Shown here: positions 26,329 through 33,584 of the stretch, one piece after another
Numbering within the stretch: the stretch's first letter is position 1
Layout of the letters: each line of letters begins with the position of its first letter
Assembly (NCBI GenBank): GCA_934457095.1
Contig: CAKSHJ010000005.1
Coordinates: 34,134-98,133, forward strand
Origin: an uncultured Eubacteriales bacterium
GTDB taxonomy: Bacteria; Bacillota; Clostridia; Oscillospirales; Acutalibacteraceae
Direction: 5' to 3'
DNA: 64,000 nt
The notes under the pieces: model-generated
The model's database searches: none
Seen by the model: only the letters and a program-made list of their open reading frames with translations
Told to the model about the DNA's origin: nothing
Program-made: the position numbers and the translations under genes

Positions 26329-28998
26329 GTGGACTGGCAAAAGCTTTCAAAGGAGGAATGTGTAAAAACGCTGGAAACAAACGCGCAAACAGGCTTGAGC
26401 GCACAGCAGGTGAAAAAAAGACTGGAGCAGTACGGAACAAATGAGTTGACACAGAAAAAGAAAAGCGGGTTTTTCAAAAAATTCATCGGTCAATTTTCGG
26501 ACTTTATGGTGATTATTTTGCTCATTGCGGCGGGCGTATCGTTTGTTATGTCTTTGATACGCCATGATACCGATTTTATGGACTCGATTATTATTTTAAG
26601 TATCGTGGTCGTCAATGCTCTGACCGGCGTGATACAGGAAAGTCGCGCGGAAAAGGCGATAGAAGCGCTGAAAAAACTTTCCTCGCCGCAGGCAACAGTT
26701 GTGCGCGAGGGGAAACAAATGCGCATAGATTCCTGTGGGTTGGTACCGGGCGACCTTGTGGTGCTTTCCACGGGAGATATGGTGCCGGCAGATTTAAGAT
26801 TGCTGCAAGCGCATAGTCTGAAGGCCGAGGAGTCTGCGTTAACAGGGGAATCTTTACCGGTGGAGAAAAATCCGAACGGCATGTTTTCGACCGCCACGCC
26901 TTTGGGAGACCGCACCAATATGGTATATTCCGGCAGCAGCATTACCGCCGGAAGAGGCATGGGGATAGTGGTGGCAACCGCTATGCAAACGGAGGTCGGT
27001 AAAATTGCGCATATGATTCACAGTGAGGAAACGCCGCAAACGCCACTTCAGAATCATTTGGCGAAAACGGGTAAAATTTTGGGGATTGGCGCGTTGATTA
27101 TTTGCGGTATTATTTTTATTTTAGGGTTATTTCAACAGGTTTCCCCGCTGGAAATGTTTATGATTTCGATTAGTCTTGCCGTGGCGGCGATTCCGGAGGG
27201 GTTGCCTGTCATTGTGACCATCGTATTGGCAATGGGCGTTAAGCGTATGGCAAGCAACCGTGCGATTATTCGTCGTTTGCCCGCTGTGGAGACCCTGGGT
27301 GGAGCCAGCGTGATTTGCTCGGACAAAACGGGCACGCTGACGCAGAATAAGATGACGGTGGTGGAAATTTCCGACAGCGAGCGTGTGCTGAATATGCAGA
27401 GCAATGAGCCGGAAATGCTGTTGAATTTGGCGGTGCTGTGCAATAATTGTACGGTTTCGGCACAGCAGGTAAGCGGTGACCCGACCGAGGCTGCTTTGGT
27501 GGTTGCTTCTAAAAATAAAAAACAGACGCTGGAGCAGGAGTTTCCGCGGCTTTCGGAGATTCCGTTTTCCTCTGACCGTAAGCGTATGACCACGGTGCAC
27601 CGTCTGCCCGCGGGCGGATACCGCATTATTACAAAGGGCGCGCCCGATGTGCTGTTGAATTTATGCACGGGGGTATGGTTAAAGGGCGGCAGTCATACGC
27701 TTACGGCCTCTGTGAAGAACCGGATTTTGCAGCGCAACAGCAATATGGCAGGGCGTTCTCTGCGCGTGCTGGGCGTGGCGTATAAAGATGTAACCCAATT
27801 GCCAAACGGCGAGCAATTTATCGAGAGTAATTTGACTTTTTGCGGCTTAATCGGTATGATGGACCCGCCTCGTCCCGAGGCAAAGGAGGCGGTGCGCTTA
27901 TGTAAACGCGCGGGGATTCGCCCGGTGATGATTACCGGAGACCATGCCGTTACCGCGGCCGCCATAGGCAGAGAACTGGGTATATTGGACGAGAGCGGTG
28001 CGGCGATTACGGGCGCGCAGTTGGACCAAATGGACCAGAGAGAATTGGAAAGGGAGATTTACCGTTACAACGTGTATGCAAGGGTTTCTCCGGCGCATAA
28101 GGTGCGTATCGTCAAGGCGTTTCAGGCACGGGGAGAGGTAGTCGCCATGACCGGCGACGGTGTAAATGATGCTCCGGCACTGAAGACTGCCGATATTGGC
28201 TGTGCGATGGGACGCTGCGGTACGGACGTTGCCAAGGCGGCGGCCGATTTGATTTTAACCGACGATAATTTCTCCACGATTGTGCAGGCGGTGAGAGAGG
28301 GCAGAGGGATTTATGAAAATATACGCAAGACGATACATTTTCTGATTTCCTGTAATATTGGCGAGATTATGACGATTTTGGTGGCGTTTTTATTCGGTAT
28401 GCCAAGTCCGCTTTTGGCTATTCAGCTTTTATGGGTCAATTTGGTAACGGATTCTCTGCCGGCGTTGGCGCTGGGGGTAGACCCTATAGACAGCGACATT
28501 ATGCAGAGAAAGCCCAGACGCCAAAAAAAGGGATTATTCGGCAACGGCATGGGTTATCACATTGTGGTGGAGGGCTGCATGATAGGCGCGTTGTCTTTGC
28601 TGGCGTTTACCGTGGGGCGCGTATTTTTTGACGCGGCCGGTGCAGAGCCTTTTGTGGGCAGAACCATGGCATTTGCGGTACTTAGTCTTTCTCAGGTGGC
28701 GCATGCGTTTAATGTACGTTCCGAGCAGTCGGTATTTCGCGTTGGTATTTTTAAAAATAAAAAATTGGTGTTGGCGGCGCTTGCCTGTATTGCGCTGCAA
28801 GTGGGTGTTATTTTACTGCCGCCGCTTTCTGCGGTGTTCAGAACAACGCAATTGGACGCCTTGCAATGGGGCATTGTGATTGCGCTTGCACTGATACCCA
28901 TTGCGGTGGTGGAGCTGGAAAAGTTGATTTTTCGGGTAATCAACGCGGTATTTTCCTCCAAAAGCAAAAGAAAACAAAACGGTATAGACCGTATATGA
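26329..28998 (+). CDS. P-type calcium-transporting ATPase (P2A type)
   Basis: Exports cations, most likely Ca2+, using an aspartyl-phosphate cycle. Visible: actuator motif LTGESLPVEK, membrane metal-site motif AVAAIPEGLPVIV (PEGLP, typical of P2A pumps), phosphorylation loop SDKTGTLTQNKM with Asp at about 332, nucleotide-binding domain, hinge MTGDGVNDAPALKTADIG, and six C-terminal helices including LLWVNLVTDSLPALALG. 889 aa from GTG 26329; the in-frame ATG at 26314 would place GGAGGTG inside the gene, so GTG is the better start. Monocistronic, with terminators on both sides. Confidence 0.93.
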   Translation: MDWQKLSKEECVKTLETNAQTGLSAQQVKKRLEQYGTNELTQKKKSGFFKKFIGQFSDFMVIILLIAAGVSFVMSLIRHDTDFMDSIIILSIVVVNALTGVIQESRAEKAIEALKKLSSPQATVVREGKQMRIDSCGLVPGDLVVLSTGDMVPADLRLLQAHSLKAEESALTGESLPVEKNPNGMFSTATPLGDRTNMVYSGSSITAGRGMGIVVATAMQTEVGKIAHMIHSEETPQTPLQNHLAKTGKILGIGALIICGIIFILGLFQQVSPLEMFMISISLAVAAIPEGLPVIVTIVLAMGVKRMASNRAIIRRLPAVETLGGASVICSDKTGTLTQNKMTVVEISDSERVLNMQSNEPEMLLNLAVLCNNCTVSAQQVSGDPTEAALVVASKNKKQTLEQEFPRLSEIPFSSDRKRMTTVHRLPAGGYRIITKGAPDVLLNLCTGVWLKGGSHTLTASVKNRILQRNSNMAGRSLRVLGVAYKDVTQLPNGEQFIESNLTFCGLIGMMDPPRPEAKEAVRLCKRAGIRPVMITGDHAVTAAAIGRELGILDESGAAITGAQLDQMDQRELEREIYRYNVYARVSPAHKVRIVKAFQARGEVVAMTGDGVNDAPALKTADIGCAMGRCGTDVAKAAADLILTDDNFSTIVQAVREGRGIYENIRKTIHFLISCNIGEIMTILVAFLFGMPSPLLAIQLLWVNLVTDSLPALALGVDPIDSDIMQRKPRRQKKGLFGNGMGYHIVVEGCMIGALSLLAFTVGRVFFDAAGAEPFVGRTMAFAVLSLSQVAHAFNVRSEQSVFRVGIFKNKKLVLAALACIALQVGVILLPPLSAVFRTTQLDALQWGIVIALALIPIAVVELEKLIFRVINAVFSSKSKRKQNGIDRI

Positions 28999-29006
28999 AA
29001 AAATAA

Positions 29007-29063
29007 ATACGCTCTGCAAATTGCACATTGGTTTGGTGCGGTATGCAGGGCGTATGGTTTTTT
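29007..29063 (+). terminator. Terminator after the P-type ATPase
   Basis: ATACGCTCTGCA / TGCAGGGCGTAT stem with an inner TGCAC/GTGCG stem and T-run. Confidence 0.85.
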
Positions 29064-29165
29064 ACTTTGCAAAAAATGTACGCATAATGAGGTGAATATT
29101 TGCCAATGCTATAAAGACAAAACGAACGCTACATAGGGGTAGTTGGATGACGGAGGAAAATTTAC

Positions 29166-30233
29166 ATGGCAAAAAAAGTACTGCCGTATTTGATTAGTTT
29201 TGTTGCGATTTTTATGGTGTTTCCGTTTGTTTCTCTGCCGGCCTCCGGTCAAGAGGTTACTTTTGCAATCAACTCAAAAGCGCTGTATATGGTGGATTTG
29301 AATACCCGAAAAGTGGTATATCAGAAAAATGCTAAGCGACAACTTGCACCGGCCTCCTGTACTAAGATTATGACCTATATTGTAGCGGCCGAGGCTATAA
29401 CAGATTTGGAAAATACCGAAATTACGGTCGGCAGCAACATTAGCTCTCTTTTGCAGGGAACGGACAGTTCTCTGGCCGGTATACGGCAAGGCGAGCAATT
29501 TACTGCGTTGCAGCTGCTGCATTGTATGATGATTCCTTCGGGGAATGATGCGGCTTTGGTGCTGGCGGAATATATAGGACAGGGTGATGTGGAGAAATTC
29601 GTGCGGAAAATGAATGAAAAAGCGGAGGAATTGGGGTGTTATAATACCAATTTTACCAACCCGCACGGTTTGCACGACGAAAACCATTATACCTCGGTGC
29701 AGGACCTTTATAAAATGACCGACTATGCCATGAAGTTGCCGTATTTTATGGAGATTGTAACAAAAGCGGAGTATACGCTGCCGCCTACGAATCTATACAC
29801 GGGTGAGCGAACGGTGCGTACCACGAATAAAATGATGGACAAAAATGAACCTGTTTATTATGAGCCGTATATTCAGGGGGTTAAAACCGGCTTTCACGAC
29901 GATGCGGGTTATTGTTTGGTGACTACGGCGCAGAAAAACGGTCAGCGTTACATGGTGATTGCGCTGGGCGCGCCCATTGGACAGGTGCATGGTGAGATGC
30001 TTGATACCAAAAATTTGTATGACTGGGCGTTTAGAGGTTTTGCGCAGAGCAGTCCGGTGTTGGCGCAGGCAGTATACCCGCAGACACAGCAGGAGCAAAT
30101 ATGGGACAAAGTAGTGACGGCGCTTACTACCCCGTGGTTTGTAACCATAGGAGGTATGGTGGTGGTGATAACCGTGCTGTTGCTTTCGGATTCCGCACGC
30201 AAATACCGCGTGAAAAGAAAACAAGAAAAATAA
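29166..30233 (+). CDS. D-alanyl-D-alanine carboxypeptidase (DacF/PBP5-like)
   Basis: Low-molecular-weight penicillin-binding protein that trims the terminal D-Ala of peptidoglycan stem peptides. Signal peptide at 1-29; active-site SCTK (Ser64, Lys67), SGN (Ser125), and KTG (about residue 237, in QGVKTGFHDD). The C-terminus has a hydrophobic anchor (about 316-338) followed by a basic tail. 355 aa, typical. The Bacillus dacF operon partners (spoIIA) are absent, so a vegetative or sporulation role cannot be decided. Confidence 0.93.
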   Translation: MAKKVLPYLISFVAIFMVFPFVSLPASGQEVTFAINSKALYMVDLNTRKVVYQKNAKRQLAPASCTKIMTYIVAAEAITDLENTEITVGSNISSLLQGTDSSLAGIRQGEQFTALQLLHCMMIPSGNDAALVLAEYIGQGDVEKFVRKMNEKAEELGCYNTNFTNPHGLHDENHYTSVQDLYKMTDYAMKLPYFMEIVTKAEYTLPPTNLYTGERTVRTTNKMMDKNEPVYYEPYIQGVKTGFHDDAGYCLVTTAQKNGQRYMVIALGAPIGQVHGEMLDTKNLYDWAFRGFAQSSPVLAQAVYPQTQQEQIWDKVVTALTTPWFVTIGGMVVVITVLLLSDSARKYRVKRKQEK

Positions 30234-30274
30234 CCCCTCGACTGTATGAAAATGGCGTCGAGGGGTTATTTTAT
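30228..30274. terminator. Bidirectional terminator between dac and pncB
   Basis: AATAACCCCTCGAC / GTCGAGGGGTTATT, perfect 14-bp stem, 14-nt loop, A-run on one side and T-run on the other; the two convergent genes end on it. Confidence 0.95.
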
Positions 30275-31731
30275 TTGCCAGAATTTTTTTGCAAAAGTGC
30301 GGTTTTGGTTTCCCACAGCCTTTTGGAAAGGTCCACATAATATTTATGCGGGTGGTCAAATCGGCGCACCTCGGGCCAGAGTGTTTCCACCTGCTCTTTG
30401 CAATAGCGTTGAATCTCTTGCAGGCTTTTCGGAGTCGTTTGATTTTTGCCATTTTTAAAAATTTGCTGCCGTAGTCGTACTGCACGAAAATTTTCGACCG
30501 TTTTCTGTTTCCAGGTATTCTCTGGGTCAAAAATGGTATACGGCACGGTATCGTCAATTATCTCGTCAAACAGCGTTACCACGTCAGCAATGGCCTTGCC
30601 GCTTGCTCTGTCGTACAATCGCCATAGGTTTTTAAAGCACGGCGTGGTAATTTTTGCGGTATTTTCACTAATTTTAATTTTCGGAAGAATGGTTCCGTGT
30701 TCGTTCTCGATGCCGGCCAGCTTATAAACGCCGCCGAATACCGGCTCGGAGGAGGAGGTGATCATGCGCTCTCCCACACCGAAGCTATCTACACATGCGC
30801 CCTCCATTAAAATGTCGCGAATGGTGAATTCGTCCAGCGAGTTGGAAACGCAAATTTTACAGTCCTCATAGCCGGCTTGGTCCAGCATTTGGCGTGCATG
30901 GCGCGTTAAATAGGTAATATCTCCGCTGTCAATGCGAATTCCTACAGGACGGCAATTGCGGGGCAGAAGCTCCTCGTTGAATACTCGAATGGCGTTGGGA
31001 ATCCCCGATTTGAGTACATTATAGGTGTCTACCAGCAGCATACATTGGTCGGGGTAGGTGCGTGCATATGCCCGAAATGCTTCTAATTCGCTGTCAAACA
31101 TTTGCACCCAGCTGTGCGCCATAGTACCCAAAGCCGGAATGTTGAATTTGCGGGCGCAAAAGGTGGTTGCCGTACCGCAGCAGCCGCCAATAAAAGCAGC
31201 TCTTGCACCGTAAATAGCGCCGTCAAAGCCTTGCGCGCGTCTTGCGCCAAATTCCATAACCGGTCTGCCCTGTGCCGCACGTACAATTCGGTTTGCTTTC
31301 GTGGCAATCAGGCTTTGGTGGTTGATGGTCAACAGCAGCATGGTTTCAATGAGTTGCGCCTGTATGGCCGGACCGCGTACCGTTACAATCGGCTCTGTGG
31401 GAAAAATAGGCGTGCCCTCGGGTACCGCCCATACATCGCAGCAGAATTCAAACGTGCGCAAATATTCTAAAAATTCCTCGAAAAATAGTCCGGTAGAATT
31501 CAAATAAGCAATATCGGCATCGCTGAAGTGCATTTGTTCTAGATACTCGGTCAATTGCTGCACGCCCGCCATAATGGCAAAACCTCCGTTGTTGGGTACA
31601 TGGCGGAAAAACATATCAAAATACGCAATGCGGTCTTGATAGCCGTTTACAAAATACCCGTTTGCCATAGTCATTTCATAAAAATCCGTCAGCATGGTTA
31701 GGTTCTGCCGCAGCGTGATGTGATCATTCAT
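30271..31731 (-). CDS. pncB: Nicotinate phosphoribosyltransferase
   Basis: Makes nicotinate mononucleotide from nicotinate and PRPP in NAD salvage. Family start LTDFYEMTMANGYF, internal EFGARRAQG motif (about residue 162), VDTYNVLKSG, and GIRIDSGD phosphate-site loop. 486 aa, normal for the long bacterial type. It is alone, with its own promoter, and its stop codon lies in the shared terminator. Ribosome site GGAGAG upstream of the ATG. Confidence 0.95.
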   Translation of the reverse strand: MNDHITLRQNLTMLTDFYEMTMANGYFVNGYQDRIAYFDMFFRHVPNNGGFAIMAGVQQLTEYLEQMHFSDADIAYLNSTGLFFEEFLEYLRTFEFCCDVWAVPEGTPIFPTEPIVTVRGPAIQAQLIETMLLLTINHQSLIATKANRIVRAAQGRPVMEFGARRAQGFDGAIYGARAAFIGGCCGTATTFCARKFNIPALGTMAHSWVQMFDSELEAFRAYARTYPDQCMLLVDTYNVLKSGIPNAIRVFNEELLPRNCRPVGIRIDSGDITYLTRHARQMLDQAGYEDCKICVSNSLDEFTIRDILMEGACVDSFGVGERMITSSSEPVFGGVYKLAGIENEHGTILPKIKISENTAKITTPCFKNLWRLYDRASGKAIADVVTLFDEIIDDTVPYTIFDPENTWKQKTVENFRAVRLRQQIFKNGKNQTTPKSLQEIQRYCKEQVETLWPEVRRFDHPHKYYVDLSKRLWETKTALLQKNSGK

Positions 31732-31812
31732 GTTCGAGTTCTCTCCTTATCCGTACTGCAAATGAAAAAATAGTTTTCAGTTAAGTTACTATCAAATACC
31801 CGTGTTCAGCAT

Positions 31813-31841
31813 ATTATAGCAAGAAAGAGGCAGAATAACAA
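31813..31841 (-). promoter_or_regulatory. Promoter of pncB
   Basis: On the minus strand TTGTTA (31841-31836), 17-nt spacer, TATAAT (31818-31813), about 80 nt before the gene. Confidence 0.75.
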
Positions 31842-31882
31842 ATATTATTTTATAAAAATTATTTGGAATTGGGTTGTTTTTA

Positions 31883-31911
31883 TTGCAGAAAAACAAAAAA
31901 TAGAGTATAAT
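31883..31911 (+). promoter_or_regulatory. Promoter of the XRE regulator
   Basis: TTGCAG (31883-31888), 17-nt spacer, TATAAT (31906-31911), leaving a leader of about 80 nt before the gene at 32001. Confidence 0.8.
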
Positions 31912-32000
31912 ACAACTAAATTTACACCTCATAGGTCTATTTTGATTTTTAAATATCGTGATATACATTTGTTTTGCAGCTGTAGGGAGATGAGCTTAAC

Positions 32001-32255
32001 ATGAGATTACGCAAGCAAGCGTTGGGCAACCGCAATCTGATTGGCGCCCGCGTGGAATTGGCAAGAAAAAATCAAGGCATGAAGCAGAAGGATTTACTGG
32101 CGCAATTGCAGGTCAGCGGGGTAGATATGAGCGCTTCAGGGTTATCGAAATTAGAGGGACAGCTTCGTTTTGTTACCGATTTTGAGTTGGTGGCGCTGGC
32201 GGATATTTTAGATGTTCCGGTTGATTGGCTGCTGGGTAGGGTTCCGGCGGAATAA
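32001..32255 (+). CDS. XRE family helix-turn-helix protein
   Basis: 84-aa DNA-binding protein, a single HTH_3 domain: IGARVELARKNQGMKQKDLL, recognition-helix region SASGLSKLEGQ, and DILDVPVDWLLGR at the end. It lacks an effector domain. It stands alone between pncB and the iron module with its own promoter and terminator; no toxin partner is next to it. Targets unknown. Confidence 0.85.
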   Translation: MRLRKQALGNRNLIGARVELARKNQGMKQKDLLAQLQVSGVDMSASGLSKLEGQLRFVTDFELVALADILDVPVDWLLGRVPAE

Positions 32256-32261
32256 GTAGAG

Positions 32262-32299
32262 AAAACGCCCCGTTTTGTAGGTAAAACGGGGTGTTTTTG
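32262..32299 (+). terminator. Terminator of the XRE gene
   Basis: AAAACGCCCCGTTTT / AAAACGGGGTGTTTT with 6-nt loop and T-run. Confidence 0.92.
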
Positions 32300-32392
32300 C
32301 AGTAAAACCAAAAAATGCCGTATACAAAAAGTACACAGCGTTTTCCGGAAGAAAAATGAATGTATGTAATGTATCTCGTAAACGGAAGGAAG

Positions 32393-32420
32393 CATATAGT
32401 TAGCTTTAGCTAACTATATG
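32393..32420. promoter_or_regulatory. Orphan iron-repressor operator 1
   Basis: A 28-nt perfect palindrome with core GTTAGC-TTTA-GCTAAC, the same core as the feo promoter operator. It lies downstream of both flanking genes. Confidence 0.75.
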
Positions 32421-32480
32421 AAGAAAAAGAAAGGAGCAAATGCTCTTTCAAACAAGTTAGCTTTTGCTAACCAAATGTAA
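32418..32480 (+). CDS. Candidate 20-residue peptide between two operators
   Basis: ATG at the end of palindrome 1, frame of 20 codons starting MKKKKGANALSNK and ending TAA at 32480. Palindrome 2 is inside it and encodes KLAFAN. The only ribosome-like sequence (GGAAGGA, 32384-32390) is about 27 nt upstream, too far, so translation is uncertain. It may instead be a non-coding transcript or a decayed gene start. Confidence 0.25.
   Translation: MKKKKGANALSNKLAFANQM
32456..32471. promoter_or_regulatory. Orphan iron-repressor operator 2
   Basis: GTTAGC-TTTT-GCTAAC, 63 nt from the first palindrome centre to centre approximately; same core as the feo operator. Confidence 0.75.
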
Positions 32481-32551
32481 TTTAACATAAATAAAAGCAA
32501 TTGTCAATAGAAAAATAAAAAAAGTTTACTACATAATACTCGCGGTAAACT

Positions 32552-32914
32552 TTAATCACAGTCAACCTTTTCTTTAATCTTTGCAAAGGTTTCCGGACTG
32601 ATAATATGTTCAATGCGGCAGGCATCCTGTGAGGCAAGAGTTTCTTCAATCCCCAGCACTTTCTGCAAAAATTTTGTAATATACAGATGGCGTTCATATA
32701 CAGCGCTGGCCTTTTGCGTACCCTTTTCAGTCAATACAATATTACCGCTGTTTTCCACGGTAATATAGCCGTTGTTTTTTAAAATACTCATGGCACGGCT
32801 TACGCTCGGTTTGGTAAAGCCCAACGCATTGGCAACGTCAATCGAGCGCACATAGCCTTGCTTTTGGTGCAGAATCAGTATGGTTTCTAAATAATTTTCG
32901 CCGGATTCGTACAT
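32552..32914 (-). CDS. DtxR/MntR-family metal-dependent repressor
   Basis: 120 aa: N-terminal winged helix (SGENYLETILILHQKQGYVRSIDVANALGFTKPSVSRAM... in the family pattern), wing ENSGNIVLTEKG, and the dimerisation/metal-binding helix with EETLASQDACRIEHIISPETF. It has no SH3-like third domain, as in the short MntR-type members. Divergently transcribed from feoA-feoA-feoB, whose promoter contains a palindrome, so it is the likely Fe(II)-responsive repressor of that operon (inference). ATG with TGGAGG upstream. Confidence 0.9.
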   Translation of the reverse strand: MYESGENYLETILILHQKQGYVRSIDVANALGFTKPSVSRAMSILKNNGYITVENSGNIVLTEKGTQKASAVYERHLYITKFLQKVLGIEETLASQDACRIEHIISPETFAKIKEKVDCD

Positions 32915-32946
32915 GGCGGGTTTCCTCCAGATTCATTTCTAGTTAT

Positions 32947-32975
32947 ACTTTACCATGAATTACAGTAAAATTCAA
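32947..32975 (-). promoter_or_regulatory. Promoter of the DtxR-type gene
   Basis: Minus-strand TTGAAT (32975-32970), 17-nt spacer, TAAAGT (32952-32947). No palindrome overlaps it. Confidence 0.65.
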
Positions 32976-32993
32976 GGTGGAATCTGTTTGCGC

Positions 32994-33022
32994 TTGACAA
33001 AATTGTTAGCATGTGCTAACTT
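32994..33022 (+). promoter_or_regulatory. feo promoter with embedded operator
   Basis: TTGACA (32994-32999) with operator GTTAGC-ATGT-GCTAAC (33005-33020) placed between -35 and -10 (TAACTT at 33017-33022, or TTAATA at 33021). Repressor binding here would block RNA polymerase directly. Confidence 0.8.
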
Positions 33023-33070
33023 AATAGGGAGAAATTATCATTGTACTAAGCCATAACGGGGAGAAATACT

Positions 33071-33289
33071 ATGCCGCTCACATTTGCAGACCAAGGAAAA
33101 CCTTATATTATTCGAAAAGTAGGCGGCAGCGCCGAAATTCGCGCGCATTTGGAGAATTTAGGCTTTGTTTGCGGCGCGGTGATTTCGGTTGTTACCGCAA
33201 ACGCAGGTAATCTTATTGTTAATGTCAAAAATTCGCGTGTGGCCATCAGCAAGGAAATGGCAAGTAAAATTATGGCAGAAACCGCTTAA
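33071..33289 (+). CDS. feoA: FeoA-domain protein 1
   Basis: 72-aa SH3-like FeoA protein (RKVGGSAEIRAHLENLGFVCGAVISVV; NVKNSRVAISKEMASKIM), thought to assist the FeoB ferrous iron transporter at the membrane. First of two tandem feoA genes. ATG with GGGGAGAAA upstream. Confidence 0.92.
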   Translation: MPLTFADQGKPYIIRKVGGSAEIRAHLENLGFVCGAVISVVTANAGNLIVNVKNSRVAISKEMASKIMAETA

Positions 33290-33332
33290 CCGTTCATTTT
33301 TTGGTGCAAAAAGCAGGAAAGGAGGAATTGGA

Positions 33333-33554
33333 ATGAAAACATTGAAAGAAGTGCAAGTAGGTCAAACCGCGACCGTTGTTAAATTGCACGGAGAAGGTGC
33401 GGTAAAGCGCAGAATTATGGATATGGGTCTTACCAAGGGTACGCAGGTTTACATACGTAAGGTTGCGCCGCTGGGCGACCCCGTGGAAATTACCGTAAGA
33501 GGCTATGAGCTTTCCCTGAGGAAGGCCGATGCCGAACGAATAGAAGTGCAATAA
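33333..33554 (+). CDS. feoA: FeoA-domain protein 2
   Basis: 73-aa second FeoA copy, closer to the canonical sequence (GEGAVKRRIMDMGLTKGTQV; ITVRGYELSLRKADAERI). I chose ATG 33333 with AAGGAGG upstream; longer frames read back through the first feoA in the wrong frame. 30 nt before feoB. Confidence 0.92.
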   Translation: MKTLKEVQVGQTATVVKLHGEGAVKRRIMDMGLTKGTQVYIRKVAPLGDPVEITVRGYELSLRKADAERIEVQ

Positions 33555-33584
33555 GTGGGTAAACCGGAAAGGAAAGAGAACCAA

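Noticed and set aside
32001..32255. XRE protein as antitoxin of a toxin-antitoxin pair
   Set aside because: It has its own promoter and terminator, and no toxin-like gene lies next to it.
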